Below, piece by piece: positions 17,649 through 26,884 of a stretch of DNA of 64,000 nt. Numbering within the stretch: the stretch's first letter is position 1; every line of letters begins with the position of its first letter. The position numbers and the translations under genes were made by a program. This stretch comes from Neokomagataea thailandica NBRC 106555. GTDB taxonomy: Bacteria; Pseudomonadota; Alphaproteobacteria; Acetobacterales; Acetobacteraceae. The stretch is taken from NCBI RefSeq assembly GCF_001598495.1, contig NZ_BCZB01000016.1:19156-83155 (forward strand), given 5' to 3'. Below the pieces are notes generated by a model. It made no database searches, was not told the origin of the DNA, and worked only from the letters and a program-made list of their open reading frames with translations.

Positions 17649-18593
17649 CTATACGAGGGCGTATTTTACGCCTGTCATCGTTTCGGACACAGTCCATAAG
17701 CGCCGTGCATTCTCAAGGTCATGCGCTTGTGGTGGTATAAATGCCTCTGCTGGTGGCCCACGGCGTTCTTCGCGGTCTTTGGGGCCATAGTAAGCCCCGT
17801 CTTGTGCTTGGGGGGATGTGAGGGCGTAGAGCAGTGGTTCTGCGCCCTGTATGACGTCTTGGCCCATAAAGGTGAAAATCCTCCATCCGACACGGCGCAG
17901 TGTATGACGTGCGATACGGGTGATCTTGGCGCTGTGGCGATCAAGAGCAGCATTATTGCTCATGATGTTACTTGCAGCCCAGCCGGGATGCGCCGCACGT
18001 GAATGAATAGGCCATGGTGCGTTACGCGCCCGGCGGTCAAGCTCTAAAGCAAAGAGTAAATTTGCGAGTTTACTTTGACGGTAGCGTTCAAACGCGTGAT
18101 AGCAGTGGCGTGCGTTAAGATCACCAAAAGGCAATACGCCACGTTTTGCAGCAAGAGAAGCAACGGTCATAATACGGGCTTCTCCTTTGGCTAAAAGAGG
18201 GAGGAGGTGCCCGGTAAGAGCAAAATGCCCGAGGTGATTTGTGCCAAATTGCAACTCAAAACCATCTTTGGTGGTGAGGCGCTGTGCGGGGGCCATAACC
18301 CCTGCATTATTGGCTAAAAAATGCAGGGGTTCACCTTGTCTGTGTAAGAGACCTGCAAAATCAGCGATAGAGGCAAGAGAGGCAAGGTCAAGCACTTCAA
18401 AGCGTGCTTGTGCTGTTGGAACGCGATAGCGCAATCGCTCCAGTGCTGCGTGCCCTTTTTCTAAGGACCGTCCACTGAGAATAACGGAGGCACCTTGTGC
18501 AGCGAGAGATACAGCCGTTTCAAAGCCAAGTCCGCCTGTTGATCCGGTTATGAGCGCTGTTTTCCCGATCAATGAGGATGGTGTGGACGCCAT
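17649..18593 (-). CDS. short-chain dehydrogenase/reductase
   Basis: The 314-residue SDR begins MASTPSSLIGKTALITGSTGGLGFE, with the TGxxxGxG cofactor motif, then LANNAGVMAP and YRQSKLANLLFALELDRR, where Tyr and Lys are catalytic. Relatives include retinol- and protochlorophyllide-type reductases; the substrate is unknown. The start at 18593 is preferred because AGAGGT precedes it and it begins 5 bp after the DedA stop; longer frames reach 18722 but overlap that gene. It is probably co-transcribed with the DedA gene. Confidence 0.9.
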   Translation of the reverse strand: MASTPSSLIGKTALITGSTGGLGFETAVSLAAQGASVILSGRSLEKGHAALERLRYRVPTAQARFEVLDLASLASIADFAGLLHRQGEPLHFLANNAGVMAPAQRLTTKDGFELQFGTNHLGHFALTGHLLPLLAKGEARIMTVASLAAKRGVLPFGDLNARHCYHAFERYRQSKLANLLFALELDRRARNAPWPIHSRAAHPGWAASNIMSNNAALDRHSAKITRIARHTLRRVGWRIFTFMGQDVIQGAEPLLYALTSPQAQDGAYYGPKDREERRGPPAEAFIPPQAHDLENARRLWTVSETMTGVKYALV

Positions 18594-18597
18594 GTGC

Positions 18598-19191
18598 TTA
18601 CCTCTTTGTAGAGCCGTGTGATGTTGATTTTTCGTCAAGGTGGGCTTGTTTGAGAGCGTCTTCCGTGAGGCGTTTTTCATTCTTTTTGAGAAAAAGAAAG
18701 CCACTGACGAGGCATAAGACACCTAAAACAGCGAGAGTAATACCAACAGGGCCGGTAATTTTCTCAATTTGTTTTCCTAATTGGTAGGTAATGATGGCGT
18801 AACCGCCGCCCCACGCTAACCCCCCTAGGGCATTATAGAAGAGAAACGTCATCCATGGCATACGGTTTGCGCCTGCCAAGAGGGCCACGAATACACGCAG
18901 AATAGCGACGAACCGCCCAAGAAAAACGATGATGCCGCCATGTTTCTTGAACAGATAACGCCCGAGCAAAAGGCGTTCTTCGGTTAACCCGACTTTGGTG
19001 CCGTGTTTGCGTAAGAGACCAAATCCAAAGCGATGCCCGATGAGATAACCCAGATTATCGCCCATAATAGCGCCAATGACGGTCGCCACGACAATCCACT
19101 GGATTTCAAGGTGATGCGTGCTTCCTGCATAAAGCGAAGAGGCAATGATGATGCTCTCTGCTGGCAAGGGAAGTCCCATGCTTTCGAGCAT
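18598..19191 (-). CDS. DedA/VTT-domain membrane protein
   Basis: The ATG-started form has 197 residues with the DedA signature LESMGLPLPAESIIIASS, GAIMGDNLGYLIGHRFG and a FGRFVAILRVFVALLAGANRMPW core, plus C-terminal membrane segments. DedA proteins are inner-membrane scramblase/transport-like proteins tied to membrane homeostasis. The in-frame sequence upstream of this ATG reads ...LLDDLLQRYGYGVIGLTV, which matches the normal DedA N terminus and has no ATG, GTG or TTG before an in-frame stop at 19300-19302. Translation may therefore begin at a rare codon such as CTG at 19263, or the gene's start has been altered. Confidence 0.85.
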   Translation of the reverse strand: MLESMGLPLPAESIIIASSLYAGSTHHLEIQWIVVATVIGAIMGDNLGYLIGHRFGFGLLRKHGTKVGLTEERLLLGRYLFKKHGGIIVFLGRFVAILRVFVALLAGANRMPWMTFLFYNALGGLAWGGGYAIITYQLGKQIEKITGPVGITLAVLGVLCLVSGFLFLKKNEKRLTEDALKQAHLDEKSTSHGSTKR

Positions 19192-19353
19192 AACCGTCAG
19201 GCCAATGACGCCATAGCCATAACGTTGCAGTAAGTCGTCGAGGAGAGGAGATAGATGCAGCAGGGCTTTGGTTCCGTTTGAAAGCGGGTCGGTTGTTGGT
19301 TACGGCCGGTAAGCTTGGTATGCGTAGCATACGGCATACCCACAGGATGGAAA

Positions 19354-21264
19354 ATGATGGATTTACATCACCAGAAATCATCAGGCACTTCAAAGGCAGG
19401 GTTCTGGCCATCTTGGGTCTCCCCTGCGCTGGTTGCAGGGAAAACACGTGGTTTTAACGAATTGCGTACTGCAGGGCATTGGGTTGCGTGGTTGGAAACC
19501 CGCCCAGAAGAGGCTGGGCGTAGTGTGGTAACGGCGTATAGTCCCGGTGGTGGCATTGTTGATCTTTCCGCGCGTGATGTGAGTGTTGGCTCGTCTGTCC
19601 ACGAATATGGTGGTGGCGCATGGGATATGCGCCTTGGTGCTGATGGTGGGCCAGAGCTGGTATTGAGTGACCGTAAAACCGGCGCTGTATGGTTTGATGA
19701 AAAACAAGCATGTTTTAACCCACTGCATCGTTATGCGGATCTGACATGGGCGCCTAATGGGCAAGGTGTTTTTGCCGTGCGTGAAGTGCTGCAGGATAAT
19801 GCAGAGCCGGTCGCGGCCTTAGTGTATGTGTCTCAATTGGGGGTGGAAACGCTTTTGGTGGAGGGCGCAGATTTTTATGCGGCGCCGCGTCCATCACCCG
19901 ATGGAAAATGGCTGGCATGGTTTACGTGGCAGCACCCCAATATGCCATGGACACAAACCGCCTTATATATTGCTGAGATGCTTTATGACGCGGATGGCCA
20001 GCCTTATTGTGGTGAGATACAAAATATCAGTGGGTCAACGCCGTGCAGTATTATCGAACCACGCTGGAGTTCTGATGGCGCTTTATATGCAACGGAAGAT
20101 TCATCTGGGCTTTGGACGCCTGTGCGTTTCCAGTGGGTTTCTGAGCAGTGGGTGCGTGTTGCCTTGCCGTCCTGCGGGATGGAAATTGGCCTGCCGCATT
20201 GGGTTTTTGGTCAGAGAAGCATAGCACCGCTTTCAGCAAACCGCGTGATGGCCTTAGCGGTGCGCAATGGCTTTAATCATGTTCAGGTGTTTCAAAATGG
20301 GGCGTGGAGCAGTGCGGCATTCGGTGTGCCAGTTCATGTGCCAGAAATTTTAGCTGATGGGCGCTTTGCATGGATTGATGCACCGCCCAATAAGCCGCAG
20401 CGTATTATGATCGGTGATGATAACGGTCATCATACCATTATTCGGCAGAGTGTAGAGTTACCCGATACGGTGACGGATGCGGATATAGCGGTTCCTTTGT
20501 CCATGACGTATGAAACAACAGGCGGTGCATGTGCTCATGCCCTGTATTACGCACCGAGCAGCCACAAGAATACTCTGTCCGAAGGGGAATTGCCGCCATT
20601 GGTGGTGATGGCCCATGGCGGACCTACAGGCCGCGCAAATACGGGCTTTGCGTTTAAAACTCAGTTTTGGACATCCCGTGGTTTTTCGGTTTTGGATGTC
20701 AATTATCGTGGGTCTACGGGGTATGGGCGGTCGTATCGTGATGCCTTAAACGGGCAGTGGGGCGTTCTTGATATTGATGACGTATTGGCCGCCGTGCAAG
20801 CGGTGGTGGATCATGGGCAGGCTGATCCAGAACGTTGCGTCATTCGTGGTAGTAGTGCAGGCGGCTTAACCGTTTTGGGGGCTTTGGCACGGTCAAAACG
20901 TTTTGTTGCGGGTACGGTTTTGTATGGCGTAACGGATTTGCGTGGTTTGGTGGAGGAAACCCATAAATTTGAAGCACGCTATTTGGATGGTTTAATTGGC
21001 CCATATCCTGATGCAGAAGATGTGTATTTACAGCGCTCTCCATTGACTTTTGCACAAGATATAACGGCTCCAGTCCTGTTCTTGCATGGTGATGCTGATA
21101 AGGTGGTCGCGCTCTCACAAGCGGAAGATATGGTGGCGTGTTTAGAGAAAGCTGAGCTGCATATTTATGCGGGAGAGAAGCATGGTTTTCGACAACAAGA
21201 GACGGTGATGGATGCTTTTTCTCGTGAATTGGCTTTTTATCAAGCCGTATTTGCGGCGCAATAA
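19354..21264 (+). CDS. S9-family prolyl oligopeptidase-like peptidase
   Basis: A 636-residue protein with an N-terminal seven-bladed beta-propeller (VHEYGGGAWDMR, RPSPDGKWLAWFTWQHPNMPW, EPRWSSDGALY blades) and a C-terminal alpha/beta hydrolase domain. The catalytic triad is Ser in RGSSAGGLTVLGAL, Asp in LHGDADKVVALS and His in GEKHGFRQ. These dipeptidyl-aminopeptidase-type enzymes cleave short peptides after selected residues. No signal peptide is evident, so it is likely cytoplasmic. ATG 19354 is used because AGGA precedes it; an in-frame start exists at 19315. Confidence 0.93.
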   Translation: MMDLHHQKSSGTSKAGFWPSWVSPALVAGKTRGFNELRTAGHWVAWLETRPEEAGRSVVTAYSPGGGIVDLSARDVSVGSSVHEYGGGAWDMRLGADGGPELVLSDRKTGAVWFDEKQACFNPLHRYADLTWAPNGQGVFAVREVLQDNAEPVAALVYVSQLGVETLLVEGADFYAAPRPSPDGKWLAWFTWQHPNMPWTQTALYIAEMLYDADGQPYCGEIQNISGSTPCSIIEPRWSSDGALYATEDSSGLWTPVRFQWVSEQWVRVALPSCGMEIGLPHWVFGQRSIAPLSANRVMALAVRNGFNHVQVFQNGAWSSAAFGVPVHVPEILADGRFAWIDAPPNKPQRIMIGDDNGHHTIIRQSVELPDTVTDADIAVPLSMTYETTGGACAHALYYAPSSHKNTLSEGELPPLVVMAHGGPTGRANTGFAFKTQFWTSRGFSVLDVNYRGSTGYGRSYRDALNGQWGVLDIDDVLAAVQAVVDHGQADPERCVIRGSSAGGLTVLGALARSKRFVAGTVLYGVTDLRGLVEETHKFEARYLDGLIGPYPDAEDVYLQRSPLTFAQDITAPVLFLHGDADKVVALSQAEDMVACLEKAELHIYAGEKHGFRQQETVMDAFSRELAFYQAVFAAQ

Positions 21265-21270
21265 GCCATA

Positions 21271-21302
21271 AAAAAACGGGGCCTGAGACAGACCCCGTTT
21301 TT
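21271..21302. terminator. bidirectional Rho-independent terminator
   Basis: AAAACGGGG pairs with CCCCGTTTT across a short loop, with A- and T-runs on both flanks, in the gap between the convergent S9 peptidase and Hint genes. Confidence 0.85.
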
Positions 21303-21324
21303 CACTCATACCGCTTAAGAGTAA

Positions 21325-22827
21325 TTAGGCAGCAGCTTGTTTTGTCAGATAATCGAGTGTTTCGTTTGTTGAGCTTGCCAAGTATGGGCCACCAGACACG
21401 ATTTCGATGGAGAGAACGCCATTTGCACCGACGGTACGGTTGTTAAGAATAATTTCTGCACAACCTTTCGTCCAACGGCGGCTTTCTTCGTCACGGTGTT
21501 CCCAGCCGTTCATATCATCTTGGGTAAGATGTGATGTTATTTTTTGAGTGGAAGCACCATCAAACAGCGTGATGTTACTGACCATAACGCCGAGTGCACG
21601 GCGGTCATCAACATAAGGACCAATTAGATCGCGTGGGCTGATGGTGCGTGATGTCAGATAAACACGCTCAATGCCTGCGGGCACTTGGAAAACAGCATGT
21701 TGGCCCGTGCGGCGCAGTAGAGGGAGTGTCTTACCTTCTGCTGTGATCAGTGCGAGAGCAGCATCTTCGGTCAATTCAGGTGCGTTTTTTTCGAGAGAAA
21801 AGCCCAGTGCTTCAGCTCGTGCAGTGAGTTCTTTATGGAGAGGCTCCACGAATTCACGGCGTACTTCGAGAGCAGAAGCTGCGTCGTTTTCCCATGTTTT
21901 AGGAGTATCGAAACCACCAACGACGACTTTATTGTCAGTTTTGAAGCTGTGTCGGTTACCGGTGTCGAGGTAGCTCTCAGCCAGAGCGCCGTCTGCCATG
22001 ATAACGGAGTGTTTGTTTGTTTCGATGTGATAGATTTCGAAAGACTTCTGCTCATCAATAACAATAGAGCGGTTATTAACAAGCAAACGAGCCGGAACGA
22101 AACGACCATTTAAGAACAAGCAGTGTTCTGGTGTGACGAGAAGGTCTTTGAAAGGCACGCCTTCGCTCAGAGCATTTGCTTTGATACGGATAGCGTGTTC
22201 TTCAGTCGTTGAGGCATTGATTGTCTTATGACCAGCCCAACGAATTGTGTCCGTATGACGGGTGCCATTTTCAAAAACGTAAATTTCGTCACCTTCAGAG
22301 AGGCTCTCGACAGCGACTGCACCTTTAGGTGTGTCAATCAATGTTCCCGGTAGGTAGCAGACACTCGCTGTCGTTGCTCCGAGAGTATATGTTTGATTTG
22401 CAGTATAATTATAAGGATTTCCAGGTATACTAATCAGAACAGTGACGCTACTGCTGTAAGTGTTCGTGAAAGGGTTATAAGTTCCACCATAAACACGAGC
22501 AGCTAGTGTTGTATATCCGTTTTGATATAGTGCCTCAATTGTACTTGATCGTCCAGAAATATTGAAATTTACTAAAAATTTATTTGACGGTGTATTTGTT
22601 ACATTGAGAGAATAAGTCTGGTTTCCGCCAAGTAGGTTAAAAATACTTGAGCTGATATTGACATCAACCTCACCATTAGCTGAGCCGATGGTTGCGTCAG
22701 AAGTAGTGGTCCCGTTGTTTCCAATGAGAAAGCTTCCAGGATCAATGTTGAGAATACCGCCATTGATAACAAATGCAGTATCATCGCTATAATTAACCGT
22801 TTTTTTATCAGTGACTGTGGTGACCAT
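21325..22827 (-). CDS. Hint (hedgehog/intein)-domain protein
   Basis: About 500 residues. The N-terminal third is a low-complexity, Asn/Thr/Ser-rich beta-type passenger. From about residue 170 a Hint domain begins at CYLPGTLIDTPKG, with the nucleophilic Cys and the GTLI motif, and continues through VESLSEGDEIYV and TPEHCLFLNGRFVPARLL, the block-B-like His. A further 150-residue C-terminal region lacks known motifs. Hint domains catalyse N-S acyl shift and protein self-cleavage or cholesterol-like transfer; the natural products in Acetobacteraceae are unexplored. The start at 22827 is preceded by GGAG; the frame extends to 22881. Confidence 0.85.
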   Translation of the reverse strand: MVTTVTDKKTVNYSDDTAFVINGGILNIDPGSFLIGNNGTTTSDATIGSANGEVDVNISSSIFNLLGGNQTYSLNVTNTPSNKFLVNFNISGRSSTIEALYQNGYTTLAARVYGGTYNPFTNTYSSSVTVLISIPGNPYNYTANQTYTLGATTASVCYLPGTLIDTPKGAVAVESLSEGDEIYVFENGTRHTDTIRWAGHKTINASTTEEHAIRIKANALSEGVPFKDLLVTPEHCLFLNGRFVPARLLVNNRSIVIDEQKSFEIYHIETNKHSVIMADGALAESYLDTGNRHSFKTDNKVVVGGFDTPKTWENDAASALEVRREFVEPLHKELTARAEALGFSLEKNAPELTEDAALALITAEGKTLPLLRRTGQHAVFQVPAGIERVYLTSRTISPRDLIGPYVDDRRALGVMVSNITLFDGASTQKITSHLTQDDMNGWEHRDEESRRWTKGCAEIILNNRTVGANGVLSIEIVSGGPYLASSTNETLDYLTKQAAA

Positions 22828-23014
22828 GGTGTGCGCTCCATTATTTTTCACGGGAAAGAAAACAAAGTATAGGAATCGCAAGTCTTTGTTTTCTTTTTAA
22901 TAACCCATATTGTTATCGAAAAAACATTATTTTTCAACATAAAAGTTATGCGTTGTTGGTATTTTATTTTATAATAATAGAGTTGTCGCTTTTTTAAATG
23001 TGAGTTTAGTTATT

Positions 23015-24061
23015 ATGAAAAAACGTGAAATTTCAAAAACAGGTATAATGGTGAGTGATATATGCTTGGGGACCATGACATTTGGTCAGCAAAACACACA
23101 AAAAGAAGGGCATGAACAGCTGAATTTGGCACTCGAACATGGCATTAATTTCATTGATACGGCTGAATTATACTCTATTCCTCCCCGTGCGGAAACCTAT
23201 GGCGCTACGGAAACCATCATTGGAAACTGGTTTAAAGAGCGTGGAAAACGAGATGACATTATTTTAGCGAGTAAAGTGGTTGGGCGTTCACAAAATCCAT
23301 GGTTCCGGCCCGACGGAGAAGAAGCGCGCTTAACATCACGGCAAATTCGATATGCTCTGGAAGGATCTTTGCGGCGTTTACAAACGGATTATATTGATCT
23401 GTATCAGTTGCATTGGCCAGATCGTTCTATCGGTTTATTTGGTGAAGGCGGAACGACTTTTAAGGGACTGTCTGAGGTAGATGAGGTTTCGATTGAAGAG
23501 ACATTATCGGTACTTGGAGATTTGGTAAAAGAGGGAAAAATTCGTCATGTTGGTCTTTCTAATGAGACTTCATGGGGTTTTTCCAAGTTTCTTGAAGCAT
23601 CAAAAACAGGGTTGCCGCGCGTTGTTTCCATTCAAAATGCTTATAATTTGTTGAATCGTACCTTTGAAATTGGTTTGGCAGAGCAGTCGTTAAGGGAGCA
23701 TGTAGGGCTTTTGGCGTATTCGCCTTTGGCTCAGGGATATTTAACAGGAAAATACTTGGATGGCGCACGTCCTAAAGGGGCACGCACTACGTTATTTGAT
23801 CGTGGTCAACGCTATGAAAAACCGGGCGTTGATACGGCCATACGATCTTATTTGTCGATAGCGCATAAGTATAATGTTGATCCTGTTCAAATGGCTGTTG
23901 CATTTGTAACATCCCGCCAGTTTGTAACGTCTAACATTATTGGTGCGACAAGTATTGATCAGCTCCAATCTGTGTTGGGTTCTGTAAATGTAGATATTAC
24001 GGATGAAATGGAAAAAGATATTGATGCTGTGCATCAGTTGAATGCTAACCCTGCACCATAA
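23015..24061 (+). CDS. aldo/keto reductase (Tas/YgdS type)
   Basis: A 348-residue (beta/alpha)8 NADPH-dependent reductase. The start MKKREISKTGIMVSDICLGTMTFG is typical of the family; catalytic Asp is in FIDTAELYS, the Lys in ILASKVVGR, and His in YQLHWPDR. The closest pattern is Tas, whose in vivo substrate is poorly defined. ATG 23015 is taken as the start; GTG 23000 is an alternative. It is divergent from the Hint-domain gene across a 118-bp AT-rich region that probably holds both promoters, with a strong hairpin at its own 3' end. Confidence 0.93.
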   Translation: MKKREISKTGIMVSDICLGTMTFGQQNTQKEGHEQLNLALEHGINFIDTAELYSIPPRAETYGATETIIGNWFKERGKRDDIILASKVVGRSQNPWFRPDGEEARLTSRQIRYALEGSLRRLQTDYIDLYQLHWPDRSIGLFGEGGTTFKGLSEVDEVSIEETLSVLGDLVKEGKIRHVGLSNETSWGFSKFLEASKTGLPRVVSIQNAYNLLNRTFEIGLAEQSLREHVGLLAYSPLAQGYLTGKYLDGARPKGARTTLFDRGQRYEKPGVDTAIRSYLSIAHKYNVDPVQMAVAFVTSRQFVTSNIIGATSIDQLQSVLGSVNVDITDEMEKDIDAVHQLNANPAP

Positions 24062-24067
24062 AAATTT

Positions 24068-24100
24068 CAATCTGGAGCGCTGTTAAGGCGCTTCAGATTG
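24068..24100. terminator. convergent hairpin terminator (AKR/MATE)
   Basis: CAATCTGGAGCGC pairs with GCGCTTCAGATTG, a long near-perfect stem in the gap that overlaps the MATE stop codon. No extended T-run, but it ends both genes. Confidence 0.65.
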
Positions 24101-25486
24101 AGATGTCTGGCCCAATTTACGGATAACGTGGAAAGCCGTTAGAATGGCAGATGTACCAAAAATAATGGCACCGAGCGCTTGTCCGCAGATAATACCGAGT
24201 GGACCAAAATAATGTGCACCAACCCAAACTAAAGGAATGGTGCCAAGTGTAGCCCGCCCCCAGTTGAAACCGGTTGAGTAGAGCGGGTGTCCCAAATTAT
24301 TGAATGCTGTATTTGCGACGAATAAAAGTCCGACAAACATATAACTTAAAACTAACCAGCAGCAGAACCATCGAACAATCTCAATACCAATACCATGAAC
24401 AGTAAAAATATCTAAGATAAGGTTGTGGCCAAGAGCGAGTAGGGCCCAAGTTGATATGACGCATAAAGCCGTGAGCTTCAGGGCAGAGATAAGCGTTTCT
24501 TTGACACGGTCAAATTTTTGTGCCCCGAGATTTTGCGCCATAATGGGCCCGACAGATCCCGTAAGAGCAAAAACCAAAGCAAACGCCACGGGAACAATAC
24601 GCTCAATCGTTGCTTGACCTGAAACAGCATCAAGGCCGAAGCGTGCCATAGCATGTGTGACGAAGAGGGATCCGGCAGGTGTTGCGAGGTTGGTTGCTAT
24701 AGCCGGTAATGCAATGCTGCCTACTTTTTGAATGGCGGGGCGTATGGCTTTAAGGTTTGGCCATTCCAGCATATTGTGGCCACGTAAGTTTATAAAACCA
24801 CTCGCGGTTATGGCTGCGCGGGACAGGATGGTACTTATCGCTGCGCCTTCCAGTCCTAAGTGAAAGCCAAAAATCATAATCGGATCAAGGCAGGCAGACA
24901 CTGCTGCGCCGGTCAGCGTCATACGCATAGACCGGCGCGCGTCTCCCACAGCGCGCAGCAGTGCAGATAAGGCCATACCGAGGCATACGAGAGGGAGTGC
25001 AGGCGCTGTTAAGCGCAAAAATAATGTGGCTTGGTTGAGCGCAACATCTTTTGCACCGAGTACCCTTAAAAACTCTGGTGCAAACACGGCTGTGATAACA
25101 CCAAGGATTATGGCCATACCAACCATGACAGCGAGAAAGGCAGAGCCAATGCGGCGGGCTTCGTCATGTTGGCGCGCGCCAATCAGGCGGCCAATGCAGG
25201 CACCAAGGCCAATTGTGAGGCCGATGGAAACGGAGACTTGTAGATAGCTGATGGATGTTGAAAACGCGATGGCCCCTGTTAGGGCAGGGTTGTGTAGTTT
25301 GGAAATGTAGAAAAAATTAAGCAGATCAACCGCGAAGACAGCCATTAACCCAATAGCCCCCGTACCGGCCATTGTAATGACATGCCGCATAATGTTGCCA
25401 TGAACAAACCGAGCCGGGCGAACCGGTGAGTTGTCGGGGATGCGCGGTGCAGCAGTGATGTCAGGAGCAGGAGCCATGGCGTTCAT
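24083..25486 (-). CDS. MATE-family multidrug/Na+ antiporter
   Basis: The 467-residue protein has twelve predicted membrane segments, six before and six after a central linker, with conserved small/polar positions in IGLGACIGRLIGARQHDEARRIG and GPIMAQNLGAQKFDRVKET, the paired cytoplasmic-loop motifs of MATE exporters. It probably pumps cationic drugs or metabolites out in exchange for Na+ or H+. The 26-residue N-terminal tail (APAPDITAAPRIPDNSP) is proline-rich and unstructured. The gene stands alone opposite the aldo/keto reductase. Confidence 0.93.
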   Translation of the reverse strand: MNAMAPAPDITAAPRIPDNSPVRPARFVHGNIMRHVITMAGTGAIGLMAVFAVDLLNFFYISKLHNPALTGAIAFSTSISYLQVSVSIGLTIGLGACIGRLIGARQHDEARRIGSAFLAVMVGMAIILGVITAVFAPEFLRVLGAKDVALNQATLFLRLTAPALPLVCLGMALSALLRAVGDARRSMRMTLTGAAVSACLDPIMIFGFHLGLEGAAISTILSRAAITASGFINLRGHNMLEWPNLKAIRPAIQKVGSIALPAIATNLATPAGSLFVTHAMARFGLDAVSGQATIERIVPVAFALVFALTGSVGPIMAQNLGAQKFDRVKETLISALKLTALCVISTWALLALGHNLILDIFTVHGIGIEIVRWFCCWLVLSYMFVGLLFVANTAFNNLGHPLYSTGFNWGRATLGTIPLVWVGAHYFGPLGIICGQALGAIIFGTSAILTAFHVIRKLGQTSQSEAP

Positions 25487-25609
25487 TCTGCCTTGTTCAC
25501 TTTAAAAGTGCCAGAGTGGAAAAGCGTTTGTTTGTAAGCAGTTTATTAACCAAGGGGCGGGAGTATGGTGGGAGAATTTTAAGAATGGTAGAGTGAGCGG
25601 GGAGTGTGC

Positions 25610-26863
25610 ATGTCTATTTTTAATGCGTTAAATACGGCTGTGAGTGGACTCAATGCACAGTCACACGCGTTTAGTGATTTATCGAATAATATCGCGAATA
25701 GTCAGACCATTGGTTATAAAGAAACAAACACAAGTTTTTCGGATTATGTGACGTCACAAAATAAAGAAAGTATGCAAGGTGCTTCAGATAGTGTTTTGGC
25801 GAGTACGAATCAAAATACTGAATATCAAGGAAGTATAACATCTTCTAATAATCCCTTAGGGATGGCCATTTCCGGGCGTGGTTTTTTTAGCGTTGTATCT
25901 GCAAGTGGTGCTGCTTCTTCTCAGGGAGGGGTATCGTTTAACCCTCAGAGTTTATATACACGGAATGGAGATTTTTCTGAAAATAAAGATGGTTATTTAG
26001 TCAACACATCAGGCTATTATTTGCAAGGTTACCCCGTTCAAAGCGGAGGGGGGCTTAGTTCTACTGTTTCACCTATACAAATTCCCAATACAATATCATT
26101 CCAGCCAACAAAAAGTACACAATTGACGGTGTCTGGAAGTATTGGAAATACAATATCAACGGGGGGAACAACAACGTCTTCGGGAGTTGCTTATGATTCT
26201 CAAGGAACGGCACAAAACATTACGTTAAATTGGCAGCAATCCTCAACTGATCCTTTGTCTTGGACAGTTTCAGCAGGAAATGGGGTAAATAGTTCAACGC
26301 ATGTGATGTTTAACACTGATGGGTCTTTAAAATCGGTAGGGGATGTGGCGCAGGCGAGTGGTTCTTCTGCTACCTTTAATTATACGGGTAGTCCTCAAAA
26401 TATGACCGTTAAATTGGGTCTTATTGGTAGCTCCAGTGGTGTGAATTTAAGTACAACAAGTCATACGGCACCTGTATCTGTTATGACGTCTGATAGTGTG
26501 ACGTCAGGAAATTATATAGGTTTAAGTATTCAAAAAGATGGGTCTGTTATGGCGGGTTTCGATAACGGCTTGTCTCAAATCGTCGCTAAAATCCCGTTAG
26601 CGACTTTCGCGGATTCTGATGCACTCGCCGCTCAAAATGGACAAGCCTATACAGCGACGTCAGGCTCCGGTGGTGCCAGTTTTAATGATGTCGGGACGAA
26701 TGGCGCAGGGTCTTTGGTGACGTCATCTCTAGAAAGTTCAACAACGGACCTGACAGGGGATTTGACGAAATTGGTGGTTGCTCAACAAGCATACGGGGCG
26801 AATACCAAAGTTGTATCAACATCTGATCAGATGTTGCAGACGACGCTGGCTATGATTCAATAA
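25610..26863 (+). CDS. flgE: flagellar hook protein FlgE
   Basis: The 417-residue protein has the FlgE/rod-type N-terminal motif NALNTAVSGLNAQSHAFSDLSNNIANSQTIGYK and a C-terminal heptad region (VAQQAYGANTKVVSTSDQM) that assembles into the hook. FlgE polymerises outside the cell to form the universal joint between rod and filament. The ATG at 25610 has GGGGAG 8 bp upstream; a GTG at 25604 is in frame. It starts a flgE-flgK-flgL run, so motility genes are read together here. Confidence 0.95.
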   Translation: MSIFNALNTAVSGLNAQSHAFSDLSNNIANSQTIGYKETNTSFSDYVTSQNKESMQGASDSVLASTNQNTEYQGSITSSNNPLGMAISGRGFFSVVSASGAASSQGGVSFNPQSLYTRNGDFSENKDGYLVNTSGYYLQGYPVQSGGGLSSTVSPIQIPNTISFQPTKSTQLTVSGSIGNTISTGGTTTSSGVAYDSQGTAQNITLNWQQSSTDPLSWTVSAGNGVNSSTHVMFNTDGSLKSVGDVAQASGSSATFNYTGSPQNMTVKLGLIGSSSGVNLSTTSHTAPVSVMTSDSVTSGNYIGLSIQKDGSVMAGFDNGLSQIVAKIPLATFADSDALAAQNGQAYTATSGSGGASFNDVGTNGAGSLVTSSLESSTTDLTGDLTKLVVAQQAYGANTKVVSTSDQMLQTTLAMIQ

Positions 26864-26884
26864 CGCGATTGAGAGAAACGATCA

